Source of the DNA: Perilla frutescens
Taxonomy: Eukaryota; Streptophyta; Magnoliopsida; Lamiales; Lamiaceae
Direction of reading: 5' to 3'
Assembly (NCBI GenBank): GCA_026008535.1
Contig: BRKX01000004.1
Location: 14,781,501-14,845,500, forward strand
Length of the DNA stretch: 64,000 bases
Both the position numbers and the translations under genes were made by a program. Below are positions 20,888-32,942 of this stretch, one piece after another; within the stretch, counting starts at the first letter, position 1; each line of letters begins with the position of its first letter. The notes under the pieces were generated by a model. It did not search any database. It was not told the DNA's origin and saw nothing but the letters and a program-made list of their open reading frames with translations.

Positions 20888-23243
20888 GGGTCTTGGCACT
20901 ATTCTAGATTTAATCCTAGGATGAATTCAAAATATATGTTTAAATTTGACGATGAATTTATGATGTTTAATTTTTCAGATTTAAATGTTCATATATTTCG
21001 ATTTTGTTGTGTTCAAAACTTGGATGAATTTTTGATGAAGATCGAAAATTCTAGTTTTGAAGATCCCTATAATTTTCGATTATATCCTATTAGATTTGGA
21101 ATAGATTTTTGATGATATCAAAATTTTGATATATAATTATAGGTATTCGAAAATTATTATATCAAAATTTTTGAAATTTTGGTGTTTTAAATTCCCTAAT
21201 TTTACCTATTAAATTTTCGATCCTATTGAATTAATTTAGAGAAGTTTTTGATGAAAATCAAATTTTCAGATTTATTTAATATGTGGTTTCGAAAATTAGG
21301 TGTATTAGAATTAGATATGATAATTTTTTATGTATATTAAAAGTTATCTAATTCTAATCTAAATAGATTTGAAAATAGAATATTAAATTTGGAAGAGTTT
21401 GAAGTGGATCAAATTTTTAGATTTAATCTTCTTGTTATTTTCGAAAATCTAGATGGATTAGGATTGGATACGGTAATTTTTGATACATATCAATAGTTAT
21501 CAAATTCTAATCCAAAAAGATTTGAAAATGGAATTTAAATTTGGAAAGAGTTTGAAGTGGATCAAATTTCCAAATTTATTTTCTAGAAATTTTTGAAACT
21601 GAGATAGATTATAATTGGATAAGTAATTTTTGATGTATATCATAAGTTGCTTAATTCTAATTTAGATTGGATTAAAATTAGAATTTAAATTTCAAAAGAG
21701 TTTGAAGTGGATCAAATTTTCAGATTTTATTTTTAAGATTTTCGATCCTAGTCAATTATTTGGAATAGATTTTTGATAGATATATCAAGATTTTCAAATA
21801 TATTTTATAATTAGGGTTTTTCAAAAATTAAGTAATAAATTTGATGCATAATTTTAATTAATTTCCAGATTTATACTTATGCTATTTTCAAGTGTAACAA
21901 GATTTAATTTGGTAGATAATTATTTTAATTTCCAAATTCGATCTTGTAGTAATTTTTGAAATTTCTAATTTATTTAAATGCAATTTTTGAAAATTATGTT
22001 TCATGTATCGATATCATATGTAATTTTATGTTAATCATATAATTGTGATTGTTGGATTTGTAAACTAATTTGTTTGCAGGTTGTACCAACTATCATGGCT
22101 CCTTATTATGTGATGTATGTTTTAATTTAATGTTGAATGTATGATTGGTCGTATGCCGGTTTGGCTACGTGATTTTAATCCATGAGAAAATCCATGGATT
22201 AGGTCTAGAAATTTTATTTTATTATGTTATTTTAATGTAATAGGAAAAATAAAATTGTTAGACCTCGTAGTGATTTTCGAAAATCACTAAGTTTTTAGTT
22301 GTAATTTTTATTCTAGATATATTAGGATTTTGCTTTAAGTAATAGATATTCTATATTGAATAAAAGTTGGAGATCAATTCAAAGAAGGAAGGAAGTTCAG
22401 CCCCAATCAAGGAAGGGCATCCCGATTCACACCCTGAAACCCTAATTGGAGCTAAGATTTTCGGCGAGGCATGGTGGTGATCGATGGCGGCCATACCCGA
22501 GATTCTGAAGCTATTTTTCCAGTTTTATCTCATCAAACAATATGAGATATAAGCCATGATAGTTGGTTTTATTATTATGCTTATTGTATTGTTTTAGCAT
22601 GCAATGGGAGTTTATCATTTTATATGATGTTTGCATGTTTTTAAAATGAGATAAAAACGAAACCTCAACATAAATAGCTAAGTGGGAGAGATACGTACCA
22701 AAGTATGTGTAAATCTCAAATGGTCTCCATTAATCTGGTTTAATGGAGATGTGATGGGCATGTGCGTTGATAATAGGTCTTCCTCCATATTGGATATGTC
22801 ATATCACTGGATTCTCTAGAAATTAAACCTCTTGATAAAAAAATAGTTGTAGGACACTGTTAGAACTAACTGACTCCTCCATCTGGAGCAGTGAAATTCA
22901 AATCAGTACCCTTGGGGCGAAGATGATGATGTTCACACTTAGATGTAATTTGTTAATAAATGCCCACACTATCGTGGCTTATTAATTAGATGATTACATG
23001 ACCGTGATGGTTACCGACTATTAATTTACTTGTCATAAGGAAATTTGACTGGAGGTAAATTAAATGTTCCATAACCTATTTAAAAATGAATTTTATAAAC
23101 GTCCACACTATCGTGGCTTATAAGAAACGTTTTTAAAATGTCGATGGATTAGCGTATAATTCTTTGAGATTTTTGATTATATGCTATTATCCTAAAGATT
23201 GTGACTGTACTGCATGTTTATTTTTCAGTTATTCTATATCATC
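20888..23243 (+). other. copia element 2 leader (AT-rich, 2.3 kb)
   Basis: Long untranslated leader without a gene. It is conserved with the leader of element 3 (36889-39211 on the other strand), including the phrases CACACTATCGTGGCTTA and AAGTGGGAGAGAT. It contains a tandem repeat block at about 21245-21745. A short ORF at 20921-21112 is AT-rich and not supported. Confidence 0.7.
21245..21745 (+). repeat. about 150-bp tandem repeats in copia leader (x3)
   Basis: The phrase GAAGTGGATCAAATT recurs at 21401, 21554 and 21704, spacing 153 and 150 bp, each time embedded in similar sequence (AGATTTGAAAAT, TAATTCTAAT, TTTGAAGTGG). Units are diverged. The same repeats occur in element 3. Confidence 0.75.
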
Positions 23244-24050
23244 ATAGCACTCTCCACCTGTCCTCAATTCTCAAAGAAAACAAGTTAATCAGTGAAAACT
23301 ATAATGAGTGGATTCGTAACCTTAACCTCGTCCTAACTGCTGAGGGATACAAATACGTACTGGAGGAGGAATGTCCTTAAAAGCCAAATGAGCAATCTAG
23401 TGAAGCGCAGAGATTAGCTTATGATAACTGGATTAAGTCTGACGAGATGGCGTATTGTTACATTTTGGCTTCAATGTCAAATGTGCTGCAACATCAACAT
23501 CAGTCGATGAAATCCACTTATGACATAATGCTCAACGTCAAGGAGCTCTTTGGATACCAAAATCGCTCGGCTCGGCACTTAGCAATGAAAAACTTGATGA
23601 ACACGAGGATGGCTGACTCCACACCGGTAAGGGATCGCATTCTCCAGATGATAGGTTACCTATCGGGGATCGAAATAATGGGTGGAAAGCTGGATGCAGA
23701 ATCTCAGATAGATATCGTGCTTCACAGTCTTTCACCAAAGTTTGAGCAGTTCAGATTGAACTTGAATATGATAAAGAAAGATGTTACTTTATCTGAGCTG
23801 CTCATGGATCTTCAGGCAGCTGAGTTACTCTAAAAGGGAAACTCGGATGTGCACATAGCGAGGGTGTCTTCTTCTTCAGGGACCAAGAAGAAGAAGAGGA
23901 ACGCTCCAAAGGCTGCAGATGCGGCTCCTAAAGCTAAGAAAGCTAAGACAAAGATTCCTCCAGAGAACCTCAAGTCTAAGACAAAGTGCTTCAAGTATGG
24001 CCAGCCAGGTCACTGGAAGGTGGCGTGTCGCAACAAGAAGAAGAAGGGTA
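23244..24050 (+). pseudogene. copia element 2 gag
   Basis: Corresponds to the gag of element 3. The ATG of element 3 (MALSNLF) is ATA here (23244), so the start is lost. The reading then shifts frame to NKLISENYNEWIRNLN, a stop near 23378, and the open part 23447-23833 with YILASMSNVLQHQH, ARHLAMKNLMNTRMADSTPV and TLSELLMDLQAAELL, a UBN2-type copia gag. A stop at 23831 precedes the Lys-rich linker and the zinc knuckle CFKYGQPGHWKVACR. In the knuckle the second cysteine is tyrosine, while element 3 keeps CFKCGQPGHWKADC. Confidence 0.85.
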
Positions 24051-27000
24051 TGTCTCACTCTCTCATTTTTGAAACATGTTTAGCTACATGTTCTATCCAG
24101 TCATGGGTAGTAGATACTGGAGCTACTGATCATGTTTGTATGTCTTTACAGAGGTTCTTGGTAAAAAGACAGCTAAGTGAGGGCGAGATTAGCATCTACA
24201 TGGGCAATGCTACAAAAGTGATGGTAGGTTCAGTGGGATACGTTACCTTATCTTTTAGTAGTGATAGGATTCTAGTATTAACGGATTGTCTTTATGTGCC
24301 AAATTTTAGGCGGAACCTTATTTCTATTTCTAAATTGTTTTTGAATGAATATTCTGTTTCTTTTGATAGCAAAGTCGATATCACAAGTGGTAAATATTTT
24401 ATCTATTCTGGCACATTGGATGGACATCTTTATTTACTTAATCCTATGCAAAATACTATGCAAATGCAATTACTAAATACATCGATCACAAATCCTAATA
24501 AATGAAAAGAACATTTGGAACTAAATCAAACATATCTTTAGCATCTTAGGCTCGGCCATATCAACCTTAAGAGGATACAACGACTAGTAAATGATGGACT
24601 TTTATCTTCACTGGTCCGAGAATCGTTCCCTTTGTGCGAATCCTATTTAGAAGGTAGAATGACCAAACGTCCCTTTAGTCTAAAGAGAATAGATCTGAAC
24701 AGATCTTAGATTTGATTCACTCTGACTTGTGTGGCCCTATGTCAGTTCAAGCTTGAGGATGATATGAGTATTTCATCACGCTTATTGATTATTACTCAAG
24801 ATATGGATACATATACCTGTTACGCCGCAAGTTCAAATGCTTTGAGAAATTCAAGGAATTCATGGCGGAAGCGGAGAAACGAACAGGTAGAAGTATCAAA
24901 TCACTGCATTCTGATCATGGTGGTGAGTACCTCTAAAGTAAATTTAGGGACTACTTAGCACATAATGGGATTAAATCCCAGTTGGCTGCACCTGTCACAC
25001 CACAGCAGAACAGCGTAGTAGAAAGAAGGAACAGAACCTTATTAAAGGTAGTAAGATTGATGATGGGCTATTTAGAGTTGCCCATTTCGGTCTGGGGATA
25101 TGCCCTAGAAACAGCAGCTTACATTCTTAACTTGGTTCCATCGAAATCAGTTCGTTCTACACCCACAGAACTTTGGACTGGACGAAAGCCCAATTTAGGT
25201 CATGTTCGGATTTAGGGTAGTCCTGCACATATGCTAGATAAGGAAGCTGATAAGCTGGTACCTTGTACTTATGTAAGGTTTTTTGTTGGGTATCCTAGAG
25301 GAACAAAGGGTGGTTTATTCTATAGTCCTAAGGATCAGAAGATCATTGTTAGCATAAATACTCGATTCTTAGAAGAAGACTATGTGATAAACTACAAGCC
25401 AAGGAGTAAATTCATCCTTGAGGAGCTACAAGGAGAAGGTTTAAATCCTACACCACTAGTACAAGAAGAGGAACCACAAAATACTGCACAATATGTCACA
25501 GATATACAAAAGTTGCCTCGTCGCAGTGAGAGGGTTGTACGCCAACCTGACAAATTCATTGGTTTGGGTGAATCTTCAGATTTCCCTAAAGGTCTAAATG
25601 AATTGGATCACAGGACCTACGATGAAGCAGTCCAAGACAAAGATGTAGATTCTTGGAAATCTGCAATGAAATATGAGATTGGGTCTATGGATCAACATCA
25701 AGTCTGGGAGCTTATGGAACCACCTGATGAAGTAAAACCCATTGGATGCAAGTGGGTCTACAAACGCAAGAGAGGACCTGACAGGAAGGTTGAAACCTTC
25801 AAGGGAAGACTAGTGGCGAAAGGGTACACTCAGAAAAAAGGAATCGACTATGAGAAAACCTTTTCGCCAGTAGCCATGCTTAAGTCAATCCGGATTCTCT
25901 TGTCTATTACCGCTCATTTACAATATGAGATTTGGCAAATGGATGTCAAGATAGCTTTCCTTAATGAAAGTCTTGAAGAAAACATCCACATGAAGTAACC
26001 AAAGGGTTTTATTGCTAAAGGCCAAGAACACCTAGAGTGCAAGCTTAAGAGATCCATTTATGGACTTAAGCAGGCATCAAGGTCTTAGAACATCCAATTT
26101 GACGAGGTTATCCAGTCATATGGATTCATGCAAAGTCCGGATGAGAACTGTGTATACAAAAAGAGTGACGAAAACGTGGTGGCTTTTCTCGTGCTATATA
26201 TTGATGATATCTTGCTTATTGGAAACAATAAGGTCTTATCAAACACAAGGGTATGGTTGTCCAAGTAGTTCGATATGAAGGATCTGGGAGAAGCTGGACT
26301 TGTCATTGGCATCAAGATCATTCGAGATCACCAAAAAAAGATGTTCTGCCTATCCCAGATGACCTATATCGATACAGTGCTAACTAGGTATAACATGCAA
26401 GATTCCAAGAAAGGTTTTATATCTTTCAGGCATGGAATTCATCTATCCAAAGAAATGTGTCCCCAAACACAGTCTGAGATTGATGAAATGAAATGAGTTC
26501 CATATACTTCGGCTGTAGAAACCCTGATGTATGCTATGCTATGCACTAGGCCTGATATATGCTATGTCGTTGGCATGGTAAGTAGATATCAGTCTAATCC
26601 TGGACATGGACACTGGACTGTGGTTAAGAATATTCTCAAGTACCTGAAAAGGACTCGAGATTATATGCTGGTATACCGCTCTGATAGTCTTGTGCCTTTG
26701 GGTTACACGAACTCAAATTTTCAATCCGATAAAGAACAGAGTAAGTCTCCCTCAGGCTATGTGTTTACATTGGGAGGCGGAGCCATTGCATGGAGGAGCA
26801 TCAAGCAGAAATGCACTGCTGACTCCACCATGGAGGCTGAATATGTAGCTGTCTCTGAGGCTACAAAAGAAGCCGTCTAGCTCAAAGGTTTCTTGTTAGA
26901 CTTGAGCGTGGTTCCTGATTTACTAAAGAGTATCATGGTATATTGTGATAACTCGGGTGCAGTGGCAAATTCGAAGGAACCCAAAGCCCATAAGGCAAGT

Positions 27001-27171
27001 AAACACAGAGAGAAAAAGTACCATCTTATACGAGAAATCGTTAAGAGAGGGGACATGGCAGTGGTTAAGATTGCATTAGAGGACAATCTAGCTGATCCAT
27101 TCACGAAAAACCTTCCAGCTAAGACCTTTGATGGTCACATGGAGAAAATGGAAGTGAGATGCAGACCCTGA
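24051..27171 (+). pseudogene. copia element 2 pol (PR-IN-RT-RH)
   Basis: Protease WVVDTGATDHVC near 24105; pre-integrase LDGHLYLLNP; integrase zinc finger region LRLGHINLKR and an eroded CESYLEGR, with the second cysteine lost. The core is frameshifted near 24740-24960, then APVTPQQNSVVERRNR. RT: CKWVYKRKRG, GRLVAKGYTQKKGIDYEKTF, QMDVKIAFLNESLEE, then LYIDDILLIG near 26200, where the usual YVDD has become YIDD. RNase H: MEAEYVAVSEA, YCDNSGAVANS, DNLADPFTKNL, ending at the stop at 27169. At least eight stops or frameshifts. Confidence 0.9.
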
Positions 27172-27202
27172 GACGCCGTTTGAGATTTAGTTTTGGTTGG
27201 AG

Positions 27203-28629
27203 TATTGGGGTTTTTTCGAATTAAACCACCGCAGGATCATTTGGTTGTTCATTAATCCATGTTCATGCAAATCATATTTTTTATGTCATATGCATGTTTA
27301 TCACGTCATGCACAAAACCATGTAAAACGAATCTAATAAAGCGGAAGACATAGATCTGAATTACTAAAAATTGTTAGATGGTCTGAGGACAAGATTAAGG
27401 ATCTAATCTTGCTGTTGAATGAATACAGAATTGGTGCCACCTACACCTCAAAAATCGGCCACTACACAATTCCACTCCAAGATCTTCTGTTGTATTCCCG
27501 GACAGTATCTAGATTCAGAGTGGGCTGAAATCTACTAGATAGGGTTGTGAAATATGTGGATAACTTTGAGAGACAAAGAGGGGCTGATTATTAACTATGG
27601 AATTTTCACCCCCTCCCCTTTTATAGGGAAGTGGGCGAAAATTACATCTCCAAACCCTATTGGGTTTGGGCCTCTATCTCAAGTTCAATATCCAGTCCAC
27701 CATCAGTCAATTGGGCTACAACAGAGATCTTGAAGAATATTAAATTGGCCCACTAATTTATTTAATATCCAATATCCAATAAACTTAGAATATAATTAAA
27801 TAAATTAAGTTTTACTTTTATTCCACTAAAGAAGTAAAACTGACCTACTAATTTAATATATATTTACGAATATGTTTTCTCCTTTAGTCTAGCCATTTTC
27901 CATGTTTAAGATATAATGTTCATTAATTAATTATGTAAGCCTCTGACAGCTATAATTAATTAACATCTAAAATCTTGAGTAGTACCACACAAGCTTTACC
28001 ATGTAAGGAATAAATTCCACCTGCAGGGTTTCAATATGAACTTGTGTTTCCTCAAGAGAACATCATCAACCTGGCGCATCAGGACACGGTGCTCATGCAT
28101 ACTGCTCGAGACATCATGTATACATTGTTGTTACCCAAGATATCGAATTCGATCTATGAAAAGATCTCACTCGTTGATTAATCAAAGTAATAAACAACGC
28201 ACACATATACTCGCCAATATCACATGAGTTCAGAACCCGAACTCTGTGGATCTTTATTCTCTCAGTAACTGGGTCAGAGACAGAGAATAGTATCCCATCG
28301 TGATCCTCCTCAATACACTAACGAGTGTACTAGAATAATCAGTTAGTCAAGATAAACTAACTTATCAGATTATTCTACGGTGTACCGATGGTGTGTTTAG
28401 GACCATCTAAGCCGTGAGCTCTTTAATACATTACAAGGTTCTAATGATATGATCTTACCGTGTGACTCCCCACACCATATCATCTATAATGTAAGTATAT
28501 GGAACATTGCATAGAACAATTATAGAACATAATCTAAATGCAAACAGTGACTGCAATAACTTTCATTTCATATCATCACATCATTAGAAAAGTATACAAA
28601 GACAAGTCTTCCAGTATACAAAACTAACA
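27203..28629 (-). repeat. copia element 4 left LTR (3' LTR, 1427 bp)
   Basis: Plus-strand reading TATTGGGGTTTTTTCGAA (TG eroded to TA) to AAACTAACA. Closely parallels the element 3 LTRs, including CTTCTGTTGTATTCCCGGA, GTACCACACAAGC and TAATCAGTTAGTCAAGA. Confidence 0.92.
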
Positions 28630-28642
28630 ATCTCCCACTTAT
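28630..28642 (-). other. copia element 4 polypurine tract
   Basis: On the - strand ATAAGTGGGAGAT precedes the 3' LTR, the standard copia position. Element 3 has ACAAGTGGAAGAT at the same place. Confidence 0.85.
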
Positions 28643-28705
28643 ACTTGAAGCATGTCTTTCAAGCATAATAACTAACTGGCTAACTCTCCAATCAAAACTA
28701 TCAAG

Positions 28706-28857
28706 TCAAACTGCACCACCAGGTCTGCATCTCACTCCCATTTTCTCCACGTGACCATCAAAGGTCTGAGCTGGCAGGCTCTTCGTGAATGGATCAGCCA
28801 GGTTATCCTCCGATGCAATCTTGACCACCGCCATGTCTCCTCTCTTAACGATATCTC
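28706..28857 (-). pseudogene. copia element 4 RNase H C-terminus
   Basis: About 50 codons on the - strand read IVKRGDMAVVKIASEDNLAD, then PFTKSLPAQTFDGHVEKMG, ending at a stop at 28706. It is the same peptide as the end of elements 2 and 3. It is cut at 28857, where the sequence switches to LTR A. Confidence 0.88.
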
Positions 28858-29438
28858 TGAAATCATCTTTTTGAAAATTTTGATCCTAATTTTGTTTTGA
28901 CCAATTTTGGCCTTGTTAGAAAGGTATCAATCTAACAAGTGTGTCGATATTTTCAAAATTTTAATCTGAGGTCATTTGAGGTTCCAGTGATGAAAATCAT
29001 ATTAAGAAAGCAAATGGATAGTAATTTCCGCGTACGTTCGTGTTTTGAAAAATTTATGAAATCCTTCTCGTTGATCTAAGACTTATTCTGTCAAGCCTAT
29101 GTTATGGGAAATGACCCAAGGAATCCGTCCAAATTTACGGATTTCCAATCCAAGGTCAATCAAATGCTTGGGAGCAAAATATGTCAGTCTGAATGAATAG
29201 TAAAAGAAATTTTTGAAAAGAGAATATTTTCGCGTTTCTCTGTAGACAGACTCTTCTTCATCTCAAGTTGGGTTGGTTCAATAGTATTCGAACCAACGAG
29301 TCTTCTGTTATTTTCAGATTTTGTGTCTAGGGTCGTTTGGACCTCGATATCGAATAAAGCAACTTTTAACCAAGTCCGGAATTACTTTAACAGTATTTTT
29401 CTACTGCAATAGCTTACCATGGAAGCCAATTTTTCCCC

Positions 29439-29446
29439 TATAAATA
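29439..29446 (+). promoter_or_regulatory. TATA box in LTR A
   Basis: TATAAATA in CCCCTATAAATACACCCCC, followed within 70 bp by an AGAGAGGAAAAG stretch. The matching box is at 43295 in LTR B. Confidence 0.65.
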
Positions 29447-30086
29447 CACCCCCTCCTCACCTTATTCCTCACACCACTTCTTCATCCACTTCTTTATTCT
29501 AGAGAGAGGAAAAGTGAGGGAGAGTTGAGAGAGAGCTTGGAGTCGAACGAGGAGCATTCTTCGTGAGTGTTCCTCTGAGGTAATGAGCGGAGTGGCGGGG
29601 AAGGGAAGTGGTGGAGGAAGGTTCTATCAGACAGCTAGTGGCTGAACTGACCTTCGACTTTTGCCGGAGGGCAGGGGCACCGTCGGGAAGCAGTAGGCGG
29701 CTCTGCCGTAGCTGCAACCCGTCGAGATGCCGATGCTAGCCACCTTTTTTCGATACACTCGACTCCGTCCATTATTTTTTGTTGACCCCGGTTTCTATTT
29801 TTCTTCTTGTATTTCAATTCCGTATTTTATTCCATTATTCATGTTGTTGTATTTCGATTCCCGTTCTTATTTATTGTTGATCTCATTTAATTCCATTCAA
29901 ATTCTATTTAAGTTTTGTATTTGAATTTCCATTATAATTTCTAAGTATTCAAAAGAGTTAATAGCATTGTGTCGTTATAATGTCGATTTCAATTTTTCAA
30001 GCATGCTCATTTTTATGTTTTACAAGTATTAGGTGATTATCGATCTCCGTTAAGTTTTATTATGGATTAAGGTAAAAATCGGAACC

Positions 30087-30265
30087 ACAGTTGAACAGGG
30101 TCCAGCCACCGCAGGGAGCCCAGTCAGCGCTGGGGTGTCCCCTCGGCCAGAAGAGCCCCGCGGGCGTGAAATGCCCCGCCGGCGCTGGGCATCTTACCTA
30201 GCCAGCGCTGGGTCACTCCGTTGGCACGAGAGCGTGTGTTCCGAGCCCCACTGGTGCTGGGTGTC
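30087..30265 (+). repeat. GC-rich minisatellite-like block in LTR A
   Basis: GC-rich island in AT-rich DNA with at least four imperfect copies of a CCAGCGCTGGG-type palindromic word (CAGCGCTGGGG, CCGGCGCTGGG, CCAGCGCTGGG, CTGGTGCTGGG). LTR B has a different GC-rich repeat at the equivalent place. Confidence 0.7.
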
Positions 30266-31491
30266 TTGTTTCTAAGTTTATTTTCAGAAATTTTGGGTTT
30301 TTAAAATTCATCCAACATTTAATTCTCATATTTTATATAAGTTCTAAAGTTGTGCAATCTATAATAAGGTCTTAGTTAAGAAAAGAAGATTTAATCGCGA
30401 GTTAAGTTTTTGTTAGAACTTTAGATCTTCGAATAGATCGCTAAGTTGATAATCGACTTTTGTATGAAGAGGTGAACCTCGAAGAGACCCGGGAAAGGAT
30501 TTGTAGCTCGTTGCTTCGCCCTCCGCTCTATGATTGAGGTGGGTAATTCTATACTCATCTATTGTTTGAGCTAATAAGCTCTAAAAGCATGATAGGGCAA
30601 GATGAAATATCTAATTAAATGTTTTGCTCTGCCTGATTGATCTCTGTACAAAGGAAGGAAGGAAGGAAGGAAGGAAGTTATTTTTGAAGGATTATTGTTA
30701 ATTAAGCTCTTGAGCATGTTTAGATATGATATAAAATGCTTAGCATGAGATGTTCAGAATTGCTTATTTGTTGCAATCAGTATATATATGTGATCATGAT
30801 CTTAAGATTGATATTGATATTTTGCTAAAGATTGTATAGAGGAGTAAAGCTTTCTAGGGTAATGATAGAACCCCTTGTAGGCTATGAGATCATGCTTTTG
30901 ATTGAAGCATTAGTCCTAGATGTTATACTCTAGGCTTGATTATGCTAGCAAAGTTAAGGGAGGAAGGAAGGATTGTATCATTTGATTATGCAGGTTTTAT
31001 GAGCTCTAAAGGTTTGTGATTTTATATCATCAGGATGTGATCTTTGATCACTAAGGGAGTCATTGCTGGGTAACCCCCTCGCATACTGGAGTCACTGCTG
31101 GGTAACCCCCTTGCATACTCAGTAGGATATTTAAGGTAACCACTCTCTTATCCTAAGGCATGCCTAAGGGTGCAGTAGACATCAGGTTTAAGCCAGGAAG
31201 GGCCCAAAGGAAAAGGAAAGTATTTTGCGGGTATGGAGAGGGCTTTCGTGTTTTGCTCTCCATATACCGCCAATTGATGATTAGATATTTCTACAGTTTT
31301 CATTAAAGAAGTTTTATTAAAAACCCATTGAGTACATTAGTGCTCACGCTCTCTTTTTCAAATGTTTTTCAGGTTAAGATGCTGAGGATGTTGATGGTTG
31401 TGGATGTGGGTTGGCTGCCGGAATCTTGTTTCGCTATTAAGTGTACTATCCCCACTATGAATTCTGCTACTCTGATAAATCCTAGATATAA

Positions 31492-31496
31492 CTTGT
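31492..31496 (+). repeat. target-site duplication CTTGT, left copy
   Basis: Precedes the TGTTGGGA end of element 3 and is repeated at 40649-40653. Confidence 0.95.
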
Positions 31497-32864
31497 TGTT
31501 GGGATTTTTTCGAATTGAACCACTGCAGGATCTAATTGGATGTTCATTAATTATAATGTCATGTAGATCATAATTTTATGTAGCAAATATGTCTTAATTA
31601 ACCGAGTTTAATTAACATGCAAATCCGGTTTTCGATTCTACTAAAGCGGAAACATAGAATACCAAAAAACGACTTACAAATTAAAAGACGGGTTGAGGAC
31701 AAGATTAAAGTTCTAATCTTTCTGTTGTATTCTCGGACTGAATCTAGTTTCAGGGTGGGCTGAAATCTACTAGATCGGTATGGAATCTGTGGAGGTCAAG
31801 AGAACACGAGAGGGCTGATATTTTATGATGTTAATTTCGTGCCCTCCACCCTCTTATTTATAAGGGGTGGACGAAATTAGTGTCCCAGTTGGACTGGAAT
31901 TCTATCTCTATCTCTTGTTCTATCTCCAATCCAATTCAGTCTCTTTTTGGGCTACAACAAGGATCTAGAAGAATATTAAATTAGCCCATTAATTTATTTA
32001 ATATCTAATATCCAATAAACTTAAGATATAATTAAATAAATTAAGTATTATTTTTATTCCACTAAAGAAATAATACTGACCTACCAATTTAATACATATT
32101 TCGGAATATGTTTTCTCCTTTAGTCCAGCCATTCCCCATGTTTAAGATATAATGCCCATTAATTAATTATGTAAGCTTCTGACAACTATAATTAATTAAT
32201 ATATTTTCTTTGAGTAGTACCACACAAGCTTTACTCATGCACGGAATAAATTCCACATGCAGGGTTTCAGCATAAACTTGTATTTCCTCAAGGGGACACC
32301 ATCAACCTGGCGCACCAGGACACGGTGCCCCTACATACTGCACGACCCATCATAAGTGTAAATGTCACAACCCAAGATATCGATATTATTGATCCTATGA
32401 AAGAATCTCACCCTTTGATAAATCAAAGCTGCAAACACTACACATATATGTCCGCCAACATATAGGGGTTAAGAACCTGAACTCTGTGGATTCTTATTCT
32501 CTCATTTAAGGTCAGAATAGAGAATAGAATCCTAAGTAGATCCTCTTCAATACACTTGCACGTGTATTAGAATAATCAGTTAGTCAAGACAAACTAACTA
32601 TCAGATTATTCTACGGCGTACCAATAGCAGGTCCAGTGCCATCTAGACCGTGAGCCTTTTAATACATTACAAGGAACTGATAATATGATCTAACCGTGTG
32701 TTTACCCACACCATGTCATCTACAATGTAAGTATAGTGAACATGCATGTAAATATAACAATTTAAATGCAAACAGTGACTGCAATTGTATTCATTCTATA
32801 TCATCATAAAACCATCATCAATAATGTATACAAAAGACAGGTCTTCTAGTATACAAAACTAACA
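31497..32864 (-). repeat. copia element 3 3' LTR (left, 1368 bp)
   Basis: Plus-strand ends TGTTGGGA and AACTAACA. Differs from the right LTR by scattered substitutions (about nine in the first 110 bp) and by the loss of a 54-bp block between two TGTTGTAT words. Confidence 0.95.
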
Positions 32865-32877
32865 ATCTTCCACTTGT
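32865..32877 (-). other. copia element 3 polypurine tract
   Basis: ACAAGTGGAAGAT on the - strand, immediately upstream of the 3' LTR. Confidence 0.88.
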
Positions 32878-32942
32878 ACTTGAAACATGTCTTTCAAATA
32901 TAAAACAAACTGGCTAACTCTCCAACTCTAACTAAAATCTCA

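Larger units (their letters stand above)
20510..27202 (+). mobile_element. Ty1/copia element 2 (both ends disrupted)
   Basis: A + strand copia element related to elements 3 and 4. It has a truncated 5' LTR, a Met-tRNA primer site, a long AT-rich leader with tandem repeats, and a gag-pol pseudogene ordered gag-PR-IN-RT-RH. The left boundary is the end of element 1's LTR, consistent with element 1 having inserted into this LTR. The right side stops after the pol tail (GGTTGGAG) without its purine tract or 3' LTR and meets an inverted LTR of element 4. Many stops and frameshifts make it inactive. Confidence 0.85.
28858..31496 (+). repeat. giant LTR A, left part (first ~127 bp missing)
   Basis: Collinear with LTR B (42714 onward): shared ATTTTGGCC, GAAAAGAGAATATTTTC, TCGTTTGGACCTCGA, a TATA box, GGGAAAGGATTTGTAGCTCG and AGTCACTGCTGGGTAA. 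Orientation is set by the TATA box. It begins inside the element, at a point equal to base ~128 of LTR B, so its true TGTAACA start was lost in the deletion that joined it to the RNase H of element 4. Element 3 is inserted at 31496. Open stretches such as 31328-31573 are not conserved with LTR B and are unlikely to be genes. Confidence 0.8.
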
